This document shows, piece by piece, positions 1 to 8,893 of a DNA stretch of 23,282 nt. This DNA is from Oxalobacteraceae bacterium (GTDB lineage: Bacteria > Pseudomonadota > Gammaproteobacteria > Burkholderiales > Burkholderiaceae_D). The notes beneath the pieces were generated by a model. The model did not search any database and was not told where the DNA came from. It saw nothing but the letters and a program-made list of their open reading frames with translations. The translations under genes were made by a program, and so were the position numbers. The stretch is from NCBI GenBank assembly GCA_947446335.1, contig CANFGA010000006.1:1-23282 (forward strand). Reading direction: 5' to 3'. The stretch's first letter is position 1. Every line of letters starts with the position of its first letter.

Positions 1-437
1 CCGACCCGGAACGCGACATCGATGCCGGCGGCGACCAGATCGGTGAAGCCATCGTCGAGCTGCAGATCGATCTTCAGTTTCGGATAGCGCACACAAAAAC
101 CCGGCAAGCGCGGCACGATATGCAAGCGGCCAAACGCGAGCGGCGCGGCCACGCGCAGCACACCGCCGATCTCGTGCTCGGCACTATGCACCTCGATGCG
201 CGCCTCTTCCAGCGTATCGAGCACCTGGCGGCAGCGTTCGTAATACAGCTTCCCGGCTTCGGTCAGCGAATGGCTGCGGGTCGAGCGCACCAGCAGTTTG
301 GCGCCCAGGTGTGCTTCCAGCGCCTGCACCTGCTTGCTGACCGACGATTGCGTGGTCAAGCGCTCCCGCGCCACCGCTGAAAAATTGCCCGTCTCGACCA
401 CGCGCACGAAGGTTTCCATCAATTGCAAGCGGTCCAT
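1..437 (-). CDS. LysR-family transcriptional regulator, N-terminal part (cut by window edge)
   Basis: About 145 residues are visible, beginning MDRLQLMETFVRVVETGNFS. This is the winged helix-turn-helix of a LysR regulator (recognition region TTQSSVSKQVQALEAHLGAK, then LLVRSTRSHSLTEAG), followed by the start of the effector domain ending GFTDLVAAGIDVAFRV. The ATG at 437 is preferred over an in-frame ATG at 449 because AGGA at 450-453 lies 12 bases before 437 but directly abuts 449. The gene diverges from the ene-reductase at 599. That is the usual layout for a LysR protein controlling its neighbour, so it probably senses an electrophile or enone and activates the 599-2769 operon (inference). 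The C-terminal effector domain lies outside the window. Confidence 0.92.
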   Translation of the reverse strand, partial: MDRLQLMETFVRVVETGNFSAVARERLTTQSSVSKQVQALEAHLGAKLLVRSTRSHSLTEAGKLYYERCRQVLDTLEEARIEVHSAEHEIGGVLRVAAPLAFGRLHIVPRLPGFCVRYPKLKIDLQLDDGFTDLVAAGIDVAFRV

Positions 438-449
438 GATTTTATCCAT

Positions 450-598
450 TCCTGAGGGGAATAAATCATAGCAGGATTTTGATCTGCTCATTCTTTTCAG
501 GAATAATTATAATGAAAGTCATGCAATGCAGCGATGGCGAGTGATTTCTCCTTCCATGCTGCGTCAACCTGTTTCAACATTTGATCGGATTCCACACC
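450..598 (+). promoter_or_regulatory. Divergent LysR / ene-reductase control region
   Basis: A perfect -10 hexamer TATAAT is at 508-513 on the plus strand, with no good -35 at 16-18 bases. That fits an activator-dependent promoter. A small dyad AGCAG-N9-CTGCT (470-488) ends where the -35 would be and is a candidate operator for the divergent LysR protein. The positions are seen in the sequence; the regulatory role is inferred. Confidence 0.4.
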
Positions 599-1705
599 AT
601 GAACACCGCCACCAATACCAAAAAACTGTTTCAACCTGCCCGTATCGGCGACATCGATGTCGCCAACCGCATCGTGATGGCGCCGCTCACCCGCAGCCGC
701 GCCGACGAAGCAGCCGGCGACGTGCCGGGCAGCGCGATGAACATCGATTATTACCGCCAGCGCAGCAACGCCGGTCTGATCATCAGCGAAGGCACCCAGG
801 TCTCGCCGGTCGGCAAGGGCTACATGGCCACACCCGGCATCTATTCCGATGCACAGGTCGAAGGCTGGAAGCCGATCACCAAGGCCGTGCACGACGCCGG
901 TTCGCGCATCGTGGCGCAGATCTGGCATGTCGGCCGCGTCACGCATGCCGACCTGACCGGCGGCGTGCAGCCGGTAGCGCCGTCGGCCGTGCGCCCGAAC
1001 GCCATCGCCTACACCCATAACGGCAAGGTCGACATGCCCGAGCCGCGCGCCTTGAGCGTGGCCGACATCAAGGTCATCGTCGGCGAATATCGCCTCGGCG
1101 CAGCCAATGCGATCCGCGCCGGCTTCGATGGCGTCGAACTGCACGGCGCCAACGGCTACCTGATCGACCAGTTCCTGCGCGACGGCGCCAACCACCGCAG
1201 CGATGAATACGGCGGATCGGTCGAAAACCGCTGCCGCTTTGCGCTCGAAGTGATCGATGCCGTGATCGCCGAAATCGGCGCCGGCCGGGTCGGCATCCGC
1301 CTCTCGCCGGTGACGCCAGCCAACGACTTGTCCGACAGCAATCCGCAAGCCGTGTTTGGTTATCTGATCGAGCAGTTGAACCTGCGCCACATCGCCTTCG
1401 TCCATTTTATCGAAGGCGCCACCGGCGGTTCGCGCGATGTGCCCGGTTTCGATTTCGCCTGGGCCCGCAAGACCTTCAACGGCACCTACATCGCCAACAA
1501 CGGTTATGATCGAGACATGGCCATCGATGCAATCGAGGCTGGCCGCGCCGATGCGATCGCCTTTGGCCGCCTGTTCATTGCGAACCCGGATCTGGTGCAG
1601 CGCCTGCAACAGAATGCGCCGCTGAACACGCCCAATCCAAAGACGTTCTATACCCAAGGCGTCGTCGGCTACACCGATTACCCGCAACTCGATCAGGCCG
1701 CCTGA
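599..1705 (+). CDS. Alkene reductase, Old Yellow Enzyme family (NemA-like)
   Basis: A 368-residue FMN-dependent flavoprotein that would reduce activated C=C bonds (enones, maleimides, nitro compounds) with NAD(P)H in the cytoplasm. The length is that of bacterial class I OYEs. Visible family marks are PLTRSR with the flavin-contacting Thr31, the HVGR segment (110-113), and HGANGYL with substrate-binding His182/Asn185 and catalytic Tyr187. DEYGGSVENR and the C-terminal GVVGYTDYP are also present, typical of the NemA/xenobiotic reductase group. The start at ATG 599 (MNTATNTKKLF) fits the family N-terminus; an in-frame ATG at 581 would add only six atypical residues. A reductase of the MDR family follows after 50 bp and a LysR regulator diverges upstream, so this is probably the first gene of a detoxification operon. 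The natural substrate cannot be read from sequence. Confidence 0.93.
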   Translation: MNTATNTKKLFQPARIGDIDVANRIVMAPLTRSRADEAAGDVPGSAMNIDYYRQRSNAGLIISEGTQVSPVGKGYMATPGIYSDAQVEGWKPITKAVHDAGSRIVAQIWHVGRVTHADLTGGVQPVAPSAVRPNAIAYTHNGKVDMPEPRALSVADIKVIVGEYRLGAANAIRAGFDGVELHGANGYLIDQFLRDGANHRSDEYGGSVENRCRFALEVIDAVIAEIGAGRVGIRLSPVTPANDLSDSNPQAVFGYLIEQLNLRHIAFVHFIEGATGGSRDVPGFDFAWARKTFNGTYIANNGYDRDMAIDAIEAGRADAIAFGRLFIANPDLVQRLQQNAPLNTPNPKTFYTQGVVGYTDYPQLDQAA

Positions 1706-1755
1706 GGCGCAATCTGGCCGCAGCGCCCCACTTCACCGTTGAAAAGGATAACCCC

Positions 1756-2769
1756 ATGAAAGCAATCGGCTATGTTAAGTCCCACCCCATCGACCATCCT
1801 GATGCCTTGCAGGACATCGATCTGCCGGAACCGGTTGCGCACGGACGCGATCTGCTGGTCGAGGTGCATGCGATTTCGGTCAATCCGGTCGACACCAAAA
1901 TCCGGGTCTGGGTCGAGCCCACGGATGGTGCAGCCAAGGTGCTGGGCTGGGACGCAGCCGGCATCGTGGTCGCCGTCGGCGAACAGGTAACCCTGTTCAA
2001 GCCAGGCGACCGGGTCATGTATGCCGGTTCGCTGCTGCGCCCCGGCACCAACAGCGAACGGCATCTGGTCGACGAACGCATCGTCGGCCACGCACCGACC
2101 AGCATCGATCTCGACGCCGCCGCTGCGCTGCCGCTGACCTCGATCACGGCCTGGGAAATGCTGTTCGAACGCCTGCAGATCCCCCAGGACAAAACCGCCA
2201 AGAGCGGCACGCTATTGATCGTCGGCGCAGCCGGCGGAGTCGGCTCGATCATGCTGCAACTGGCGCGCCAATTGACCAACTGGACCATCATCGCCACTGC
2301 CTCGCGCCCCGAAACGCAGCAATGGGTTCTGGATCTGGGCGCGCATCACGTGATCGACCACCGCCAGCCTCTGTCGCAAGAGTTGAAGCGCATCGGCATC
2401 GCCCAGGTCGATTGCGTCGCCGGGCTCACCCATACCGATCTGCATCTGGCGGAAATCGTTGCCTGCCTGGTTCCACAGGGCAAGCTCGCCCTGATCGACG
2501 ATCCGGAAGCGCTCGATGTCAAGCTGCTGAAAACCAAGAGCATTTCGCTGCACTGGGAATTGATGTTCACGCGCTCGATGTTCGAGACGCCCGACATGAT
2601 CGAGCAGCACAATCTGCTGGAGCGCGTGGCGCAATTGATCGATGACGGCGTGCTGCGCTCGACCATCACCGAGCGCTTCGGCACCATCAATGCCGCCAAT
2701 TTGCGGCGCGCCCATGCACTGCTGGAAAGCGGCACCGCGCGCGGCAAGATCGTGCTGTCGGGGTTTTAA
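1756..2769 (+). CDS. Zinc-free medium-chain dehydrogenase/reductase (quinone-oxidoreductase-like)
   Basis: 337 residues of the MDR superfamily, in the group annotated as zinc-binding alcohol dehydrogenase family protein. The N-terminal GroES-like domain (about 1-125) has SVNPVDTKIR and GWDAAGIV, where a true zinc alcohol dehydrogenase would have its GHE motif. The Rossmann domain carries the NAD(P)H-binding GAAGGVG at 157-163. No catalytic-zinc Cys/His set or structural-zinc Cys cluster is visible, so it is probably an NADPH:quinone or enone reductase. AAAAGGA (1741-1747) precedes the ATG. It follows the ene-reductase by 50 bp on the same strand and probably shares its promoter; together they suggest handling of reactive carbonyls. 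Exact substrate unknown. Confidence 0.88.
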   Translation: MKAIGYVKSHPIDHPDALQDIDLPEPVAHGRDLLVEVHAISVNPVDTKIRVWVEPTDGAAKVLGWDAAGIVVAVGEQVTLFKPGDRVMYAGSLLRPGTNSERHLVDERIVGHAPTSIDLDAAAALPLTSITAWEMLFERLQIPQDKTAKSGTLLIVGAAGGVGSIMLQLARQLTNWTIIATASRPETQQWVLDLGAHHVIDHRQPLSQELKRIGIAQVDCVAGLTHTDLHLAEIVACLVPQGKLALIDDPEALDVKLLKTKSISLHWELMFTRSMFETPDMIEQHNLLERVAQLIDDGVLRSTITERFGTINAANLRRAHALLESGTARGKIVLSGF

Positions 2770-2821
2770 ACACGCTGTCAGCGCCACCGTGCGGCCAGAA
2801 CCGAAGCTCTTGACTGGAATA

Positions 2822-2836
2822 TTTACTCAGCTTTAC
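2822..2836 (-). promoter_or_regulatory. CpxR-type box upstream of the FlxA-like gene
   Basis: The plus strand reads TTTAC-TCAGC-TTTAC, so the minus strand reads GTAAA-N5-GTAAA, an exact match to the known CpxR consensus. It lies 72 bp before the ATG at 2909. A possible -10 (TATGAT, 2872-2877) and a 14-bp perfect palindrome (2876-2889) lie between box and start codon. The locus originally sat next to a CpxA/CpxR-like pair, which makes regulation by that system likely (inference). Confidence 0.6.
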
Positions 2837-2908
2837 AAGGGCAGCTCTTTATCTTCAAGCAATTATGACGCTATGATCATCATGATGATTTGATGACAAA
2901 GGTGCAAA

Positions 2909-3340
2909 ATGGTAGCGGCAATCGGAGCAAGCAGCACGGTGAGTGCTGGCGCGGACGCAGGCAGCAGTTCACAACTGGCATCGCTGCAAAAGCAATTGGC
3001 AACGGCACAAAAGGCGCTGGTGGAAGCGCAAAAAGGCACAGCCTCCAAGACCAGCGAGCAACAGCAAAAATTGCTGGCGCAACAAATCACGACGTTGCAG
3101 GCACAAATTGCGCAACTGCAAGCAAATAGTGCAAAAAAGAGTGACGTGCAAAGCAGCGCTCAGACCGGCACCAGTGCGCAAGGCGGTGCAACTGCGGCAT
3201 CAGACACCAGCCTCGGCAGCATCATCGACACTCAGGCTGGGGTTGTAAGCCCAAACCGCCGAAAATTCCGTCAGCCCAAGTTGAGCCCGGCCACGATCGC
3301 ATCCAGGTCGATGAGCTGCCCGGTGCTGCGGAACGTGTAG
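2909..3340 (+). CDS. FlxA-like small coiled-coil protein, 3' end altered by the transposon insertion
   Basis: The native product would be 110 residues (MVAAIGASST to SIIDTQA): a Ser/Ala-rich N-terminus, a Gln/Ala/Leu-rich heptad region (about 20-72: ASLQKQLATAQKALVEAQK and later QQKLLAQQITTLQAQIAQL), and a Ser/Thr/Gly-rich tail. This resembles FlxA-like proteins, whose function is poorly known. There is no signal peptide or membrane segment. AAAGGTG (2898-2904) sets the ATG at 2909. The transposon entered exactly after Ala110. The original TGA now lies at 17959-17961, and the frame instead runs through the terminal repeat, adding 33 foreign residues (GVVSPNRRKF to CPVLRNV) and ending at 3340. 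The native sequence is complete, so the protein may still work with a tail. A CpxR-type box upstream suggests envelope-stress control. Confidence 0.75.
   Translation: MVAAIGASSTVSAGADAGSSSQLASLQKQLATAQKALVEAQKGTASKTSEQQQKLLAQQITTLQAQIAQLQANSAKKSDVQSSAQTGTSAQGGATAASDTSLGSIIDTQAGVVSPNRRKFRQPKLSPATIASRSMSCPVLRNV
3234..3238 (+). repeat. Left copy of the 5-bp target-site duplication (AGGCT)
   Basis: AGGCT directly precedes the left terminal repeat, and the same five bases directly follow the right terminal repeat at 17954-17958. Five-base duplications are the rule for Tn3-family transposition. Removing the element and one copy restores CAG-GCT-TGA, the natural end of the FlxA-like gene. Confidence 0.95.
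3239..3273 (+). repeat. Left terminal inverted repeat (IRL), 35 bp
   Basis: It begins GGGGTTGTAAGCCCAAACC and ends ATTCCGTCA. Its reverse complement occurs exactly at 17919-17953, and with one mismatch at 13496-13530. The GGGG start is typical of Tn3-family ends. The tnpA stop codon (TGA, 3273-3271 on the minus strand) lies inside the repeat, which is common in this family. Confidence 0.95.
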
Positions 3341-6313
3341 TGCCCGTTCAGATGGATATGACGCCACGCCGCCGGCGAGATTTTCTTGATCATGGCGAGA
3401 GCTTTCGCATTGCCATTCTCTTCGCACCTAGCGAGCAGCCGCGACAGGATGGCCGAGTTGTAATAGATGATCGCGTTCGCGATCAGCCGCGCGCATTGGT
3501 TGCTGATCTCGATGTCGATGTCGGTGTGGCCGGTCAGCTCCTTTTTGCCGCCGACCTGGGCATTGGCGGAGCGTAGCTGATGATAGGACTCGATCCTGTT
3601 TTGCGAGCGGTGCACATTACGCTGCAACTGCGGGTCGCGCAGGTAGCGCAAGGTGTAGATGCTGCGGATGAGCTTGTCGAATTCGAAGATGGCCCGCCGC
3701 GTCGGGTTCGGCGCGGTATAGGTGCACAGCTTGCGGATCAGCGTACCCTGAGTCATTTCCTTGAGGCCAAGCGTGGCAACGATTCGATCGATGTTGGCTT
3801 TTTCATCCACGATGGCTTGCCGGTCGATCTGCCCGGCGGGACGGAGCAGGCATTTCTCGTACAACCCCGGATCGTCGGCACAATAGAGTTCCTTCAGTCG
3901 CGCGTCCAGATCGGTGAAGCGTGGCTCGAAGCGCAGTCCGAACCAATGCAGGATGGCGAAGTTGGCCTTGTTGACGCTGTGCATGTCGCCGGTGATCGTG
4001 GTTGGCATGATATCGGACGTGTTGCGATACCAGATGTCGAACACATGATGGGCCTCGAACTCATGCGCGCCGATCAGCCAGCTTTGCAATGGTACATGGT
4101 TGCACAGCAGCGTGTAGGCGACGACGCCCTTGCCGCGGCCGAAGTATTTTCGTGAGTAACGTGCCTTGACAGTTGGCCGCTCCACGCCGAACTTCTGGCC
4201 ATCGACACTGCCATAGAGCGAGCCAAGGTCGAACGAATAGTGCGGAAAGATGGGCAAGGCGGCGATGCCATTGCTGATCTTGTCGTTGGCCGCCTGCAGC
4301 GATGCCAAGCGCAGGTACTGCTGGTAGGTCGTCTCCAGCACATGGTAGGGAATGTCACTCGTTTTCGCCATAACAAGGTTGCCATGGTTCATGGCCTGAG
4401 CAATGATGACTGCCATCAGGCTGTCCGAGTCGGCAACCTGTTTGGCGTAGCGCGGCTGCAGCGGCGTCAGCGCCGACAGGAACTGGCATTGCCCGTTCAC
4501 AAAGCGGAAGATGTCGGCGACATCGCAAAATGACAATTGTTCGTAGAAACTCTCCTCCTGCTGCGTGCCATCGTTGTCAGCCTTGGGCCGGCGCCAGGTC
4601 AACGTCTTGGTCGCGCTGTCGTAGTCGAGATGCTTCAGTTTTCCTTGGCGCAATTCGCAGTTGAACGCCAGCCACTGCTCGCGCAGTTCGGCCGTCAATG
4701 CATCGAGCTGAGTCGCGATCGGCTGACGCAGCCAGGGGATGTCCATCTGGCCGAGCATGCCCACCGTCGCATCGAGAGAAACAAGCTCGGCGGTGAAGCA
4801 GCGGTGCTGCAGGCTGTCGTCAAGGTAGATCTCACCCGACTTGAAGCGCTTTCTGAGTTGGCGGTATAGCCAGAACTCGTAGCGATCGGCATGCACGCCG
4901 ATCGGCGTCCCATCTGCATCGTAGGTCAGTATAAGGACGCAGGCGCTTTGGCAGAGTGGCGTCGTGGCATTCTGCCAAAGGGCGTTGCGACAGGCGTTGC
5001 GACAGGCGTTGCTGCTTCGCGAACACGCCCTGCGCCCATGTGAGCGCCGCGAGCCATGGATTGTCTGGCGCGATTGCGGAAAAATCGAGCGCGACGTAGA
5101 GCGGGCGCAGATGGCGCCGGATGCGCTCGGCAAGATCATCGATGACTTGCCAGCGCAAGGCCAGCTTGCCCGCCGGCTTGACGCTCAAGCGCTGTGCGGC
5201 GGTCTGCAGCGCCTCTGGCGACATGATCTTGAACGCGCGCTGGCGCACGTCGCCGAACGGCGTGGCGTCGGCCACCGTGTCGTCGACGTAGAGCTGCAGC
5301 AAGCGTCCAACCTGGGGTGTTTCTCGCTGGCGCCGCACCTGCTCGGTGATGAAGTGCTGATTCGACCGAGTCTTGCTCTCGTCTTCGAGCTTCTTCATGT
5401 GATAGCCCAAGGCATCGACGAGGTTGTCGGTGAATTGCCGGTAGCGGCGCCAGGCGTAGCACAGCAGGTACAAATAGGTCTGGTCTGGCTTGAGACGACG
5501 CAAATCGTAGACGGTATAAAAATCTGCCAGGCTGGCGTAATAATGCAGATTCTGCTGTGAGATCGCGAGCCTGGGCAAGAGCGCCTTGGCGATCCAGTAC
5601 AGCGGCTCCAGCGTTGTCCGTTTCTCCCGCTCATGCGCCATCTGGCGCCAACCGAAATGCTTGGCGTCTTGCTTGAGGACGGCCAGTTCAGACAAGGTGT
5701 CGTCGCGCACCAGGAGTTGAGCCAGCGCCTCCTTCGCCGCTGCGTCGATCACCTCCGCGAGTAAGGCACCCAGGCGCACACGCTCGGCGGACAATGCTGC
5801 GCTGATCAGCGTCTGCAAGGTCGTGTAACCAGGCCGGATAATTTTGTGCTCGTTGAGGTGGGCAATCAGCTCGGCGACGATGAAGCCGGGCGTGACATCG
5901 CGCCGGACGATCTGCGCGGCCTGTTGCATGAGCTGGGGAAGGAAGTGCGCCGTCCAGGGCCGATAGCTGAACAGCTGCGCGATCATGGCGCGCTGCGCGT
6001 AGTGTTCATGCTTGGTGATGGTCTGCGGAGCGAATGCCTGAGCGCTAAAATAGCGGGTCAGGACAAAGGCGCAATCGTCCTGCGCGTCGGCCCAGGTGAA
6101 CTGGAAAAAGGCGTGCTTGGCCTTGAAGTAACCAATCTGCAACGCACAATAGGCTTGAGCGTGCAGACTGGGACGACTGCAGGCCAGCGTCAGTTCCTGT
6201 TCCGACAGCGACAGATAGTCCAATCGCTGCCCATCGTCGAAGTCTGGCAGGCCGTACAGGGCGAACTGCTCGACGTCCGACAGGACGGCCAGTCGTTCGC
6301 TCTTGCTAGTCAT
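3271..6313 (-). pseudogene. tnpA: tnpA, Tn3-family DDE transposase, interrupted by a +1 frameshift
   Basis: Corrected for one extra base, this encodes about 1,013 residues, the normal size of Tn3-family TnpA. The N-terminal part (6313 to about 4931) starts MTSKSERLAVLSDVEQFALY. The C-terminal part (about 4929 to 3271) holds the catalytic core. The likely DDE residues are Asp in SVDGQKF (about 4191-4215), Asp in TITGDMHSVN (about 3980-4010) and Glu in SQNRIESYHQ (about 3583-3606). Near 4930 the minus strand reads CCT-TAT-A-CTG-ACC, and dropping the single A joins RLRPY to LTYDADGTP in frame. About 55 bp upstream in the gene a 12-bp unit is tandemly doubled (4981-5004), giving an in-frame RLSQ-RLSQ. 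The ATG at 6313 overlaps the tnpR stop by ATGA, so the two are translationally coupled. A sequencing error is the main alternative to real inactivation. Confidence 0.9.
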
Positions 6314-6897
6314 CTTGGCGCCGCCACGCCGGGCCGGTCGATCCGTGCTAGCGTTTCGATCAGGGTGGTGCGCTTGACGCCAAAATTGCGGCACACGGCC
6401 GCCTTCGACATGCCCCCGTTCAACGCGGTGATGACGGCCTCCAGCTTCTCGCCGGCGATCGCCGGCGGCCGTCCTCCGACTCGCCCGCGCCGCTTGGCTG
6501 CGGCCAGTCCGGCGATCACGCGTTCTCGGGTCATGGCGCGCTCGTACTGCGCAAGCGCGCCAAATACGTGGAACAGCAACTCTCCCGACGCCGTGCTGGT
6601 ATCCATGCCCTCGGTGAGCGATCGGAAGGCGACCTTGCGTTCTCGCAGCGTGTTGACGATGGCCAGCAAATGAGACAACGAGCGGCCGAGTCGGTCCAGC
6701 TTCCACACGACGAGAACATCGCCAGGTTGAACGAACGCCAGCGTCTTGGCCAGGCCAGGGCGATCATCCTTGGCGCCGGACGCGCGATCCTCGAACAAAT
6801 GGCGGACATCGACGCCGGCGGCCAGCAGCGCATCGCGCTGCAAGTTGGTACTTTGCCGGTCCGAGTCCGACGAAACGCGCATGTAGCCAACCAGCAT
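6310..6897 (-). CDS. tnpR: TnpR, serine recombinase (resolvase)
   Basis: 195 residues of the resolvase/invertase family, which resolves the cointegrates formed during replicative transposition by recombining at res. The N-terminal catalytic domain shows MLVGYMRVSSDSDRQ with nucleophile Ser9 or Ser10, then the family segments FEDRASGAKDDRPGL, VVWKLDRLGRSLSHL and SGELLFHVFGALAQYER. A C-terminal Hin-like helix-turn-helix follows (GGMSKAAVCRNFGVKRTTL). The start at ATG 6897 matches the family N-terminus; the open frame extends 39 residues further up but that part is unlike resolvases and overlaps the res-like region. Its TGA overlaps the tnpA ATG (ATGA). It appears intact, unlike tnpA. Confidence 0.93.
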   Translation of the reverse strand: MLVGYMRVSSDSDRQSTNLQRDALLAAGVDVRHLFEDRASGAKDDRPGLAKTLAFVQPGDVLVVWKLDRLGRSLSHLLAIVNTLRERKVAFRSLTEGMDTSTASGELLFHVFGALAQYERAMTRERVIAGLAAAKRRGRVGGRPPAIAGEKLEAVITALNGGMSKAAVCRNFGVKRTTLIETLARIDRPGVAAPR

Positions 6898-7050
6898 AAG
6901 CGGGAAACCATTCAGGTGAGGTTTCCGTATGGTAGCAGATAGCGACAGGGGTTTCCGTACGTTTTTAAGGCACCGTGCAGGCGATTTCACTGGTCGCCGG
7001 AGACGTGTCGCCAAACAGGTGTTTTCCGGTAGGCAAAAAATACCGAAAAT
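6898..7050 (-). promoter_or_regulatory. Putative res region upstream of tnpR
   Basis: Several related motifs cluster directly upstream of tnpR: GGTTTCCGTATG (6920-6931), GGTTTCCGTACG (6950-6961), an inverted GGGAAACC (6902-6909), and GTTTTCCGG (7021-7029) facing CCGAAAAT (7043-7050). Tn3-family res sites consist of repeated resolvase-binding half-sites in this position and also hold the tnpR promoter. The repeats are seen; the assignment is inferred from position, and the crossover site cannot be defined. Confidence 0.45.
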
Positions 7051-7147
7051 AGGGTTAGGTTATTCCCCAAGCAATTGAATCATGAATCGTAAAAGAGTAG
7101 CTGACCAGCATGTTGATGTGTTCGTCACCGACGATCCACGCCGTATC

Positions 7148-7178
7148 AACCGCCAAACTCCTATGTCGTCTGGCGGTT
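7148..7178 (-). terminator. Hairpin 12 bp past the end of cargo operon 1
   Basis: AACCGCCA (7148-7155) pairs perfectly with TGGCGGTT (7171-7178) across a 15-base loop, beginning 12 bp downstream of the FAD-protein stop codon. No clear T-run follows on the minus strand, so it is at best an imperfect intrinsic terminator. It may still separate the cargo operon from tnpR, which reads in the same direction. Confidence 0.35.
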
Positions 7179-7189
7179 TCTTGGGCGAA

Positions 7190-8856
7190 CTAGGCGGACT
7201 GGTGATGGGTGGCCGGCGATGCGACAGATACCCGCCTGTGTAGCAGAAGGTCCGGCGCATCGTGATGGAACAGTATAATTGGTTCCGAAGGTATCTTGCC
7301 AGCTCCTTGTTTCTGCAAAATTGCCTTGACTGTATCTTCTGCCTGATGCTTCGCCAGACGGACGTTCATGTCCATCGCATTGGTCCAAAAATACGTGCCA
7401 GCGGCAAGGCTTCCCAAGACCGACACGTTGGGAGAAGATAGGCCTCCGGAATTGATCAGTCTCCCGGTTTCGAAGTCGAGTTTGAATCCGCCAAATTCAC
7501 TGGGCTCTGCCAGATTGCGCTTCAGTAAATTCTGTATCAGAGGCACTTCGGATTGTGTGACTTGAACCGAATAGCCAGTGGCGTTGATCAGGTGCTCGCT
7601 CTCGACGATAGTGCGGAATCCTGTCTCATGGTCATGGATACGAGTTTCGAAAATTTGGTCCACGCCGTTATAATTTACTGATTTCACGCCGCCGAACACG
7701 AGTACTCGATCGGCGCGCAGCAACGCGTGCAACTTGTGTGCATTTTTGACGGGAAAGGAAACACGGTAGGATGACCAGAGACTGCCGAAAGTCTTTTGGA
7801 AGCGCCGCTTGTCTTCGATCGAGAGGCGGTGCCAAACATAGTCAATGACGCTGTTAGTCGAGTAAATTACCGATTGCCACAGCCGCTCGGCGTTGCTGGC
7901 CAGTGCGATTTCGGATGAGATATAGTCGAGGATGCCGGCCCCGGAATTCATGATCTCGCGGATGTTGCAGGCACCGCCTGTGGCGCTCTTCACCTCTTGC
8001 TCCAGCACCGAGAAAACATCAGTCAGTTTCAGAGCGCCGCCATTGGCGCTTGCGAAAGCGTCGATATTTTTTCTGGTCAACTGTTCTAACGTGCGCGATT
8101 TGTTGAAAATGCCACGCACGCTGGGCAGGCGTCCGTTGCGTGAGGCCAGGATGATTTTTCCGCAGTGGCCAGCCTCGACCAGTGAGAGCACGGCATCGAT
8201 CGCGCTCAAACCTGTCCCCAGAACGCATACGGGCGCCATTTTTGGAATACCTCTGGCCATTGTCTGTGTTGGATAGGGACTGTTCAGGAATCCCGGAATA
8301 CCCTGTAGATGCGAGAAGTTGGTTGATGGAAGATTGCCCATGCACAGCACCACTCGGTCCACCATATGGGCGCCGGCGTCCGTAGTGTCGAGGCACACCG
8401 TCTGGTCGGCCAGGGTAATCAGATCTGTCACCTCGCTGGCGATCCGTGTCACTTGGACGCCGTGCTTGCGGGCCAACGCCTGTGCATTGTCGAAGTGATC
8501 TGAGAGATAACGTCCAAATAAGCTGCGCGGCAAGAACTCGTTGCCGTCGATCAATGTATCTGGAAAATCATGTGCGTGGTCAGACCCATGTTCGCCCAAC
8601 CACTTCATGAAATGCTGCTTGTCATTGGCCACCGCCGACATCGCGTCGGCGCGGGTATTAAGCAAATTGCACTCAAAATCGGCTTGATAGGCGTAGCCCG
8701 GGCCGGCCTTGCTCTGTGGTTCGAATAACAAAATTTCAAGGTGATGTGTAGCGTCCGAATGGATCGCTTCGTCGATCAATTGGGAAAAAAAGAAACACCA
8801 ACCGAGCCGCCTCCGATTATCGCTACTCGCGATTTTTTCATTATTATGTTTTTCAA
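7190..8856 (-). pseudogene. FAD/NAD(P)-binding protein (YdhS/COG4529-like), frameshifted near its start
   Basis: The long frame (from about 8779) resembles uncharacterised YdhS-type flavoproteins. It has FEPQSKAGPGYAYQ, the LLNTRADAMSAV stretch, and a second dinucleotide-binding motif VCVLGTGLSAIDAV. The FAD-binding Rossmann start is in another frame just upstream: ATG at 8841 (MKKSRVAIIGGGSVGVSFF), or TTG at 8856, which has a well-placed AGGAGT. The two frames meet at an A7 run (8785-8791 on the plus strand). An eighth A would restore GVSFFSQLIDEAI and a continuous protein of about 550 residues. Either this is a -1 slip that kills the gene, a phase-variable tract, or a homopolymer sequencing error. 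It lies about 40-50 bp after the CoA-transferase in the same operon. Reaction unknown; a flavin-dependent oxidation of a pathway intermediate is a reasonable guess. Confidence 0.75.
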
Positions 8857-8893
8857 AGCAAATACTCCTAAGATGGCTTATTTAAGCGTGGTG

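Noticed and set aside
497..1687. Long open frame on the minus strand opposite the ene-reductase
   Set aside because: Its translation is low in family-like motifs, while the plus strand encodes a complete Old Yellow Enzyme with active-site residues. It is a GC-rich mirror frame.
3580..4155. Plus-strand open frame inside tnpA
   Set aside because: It is antisense to the conserved catalytic core of the transposase and shows no domain features.
4920..4940. Programmed translational frameshift in tnpA
   Set aside because: There is no slippery heptamer at the join (the minus strand reads TTATACTG) and Tn3-family transposases are normally single frames, so a point insertion or read error is more likely.
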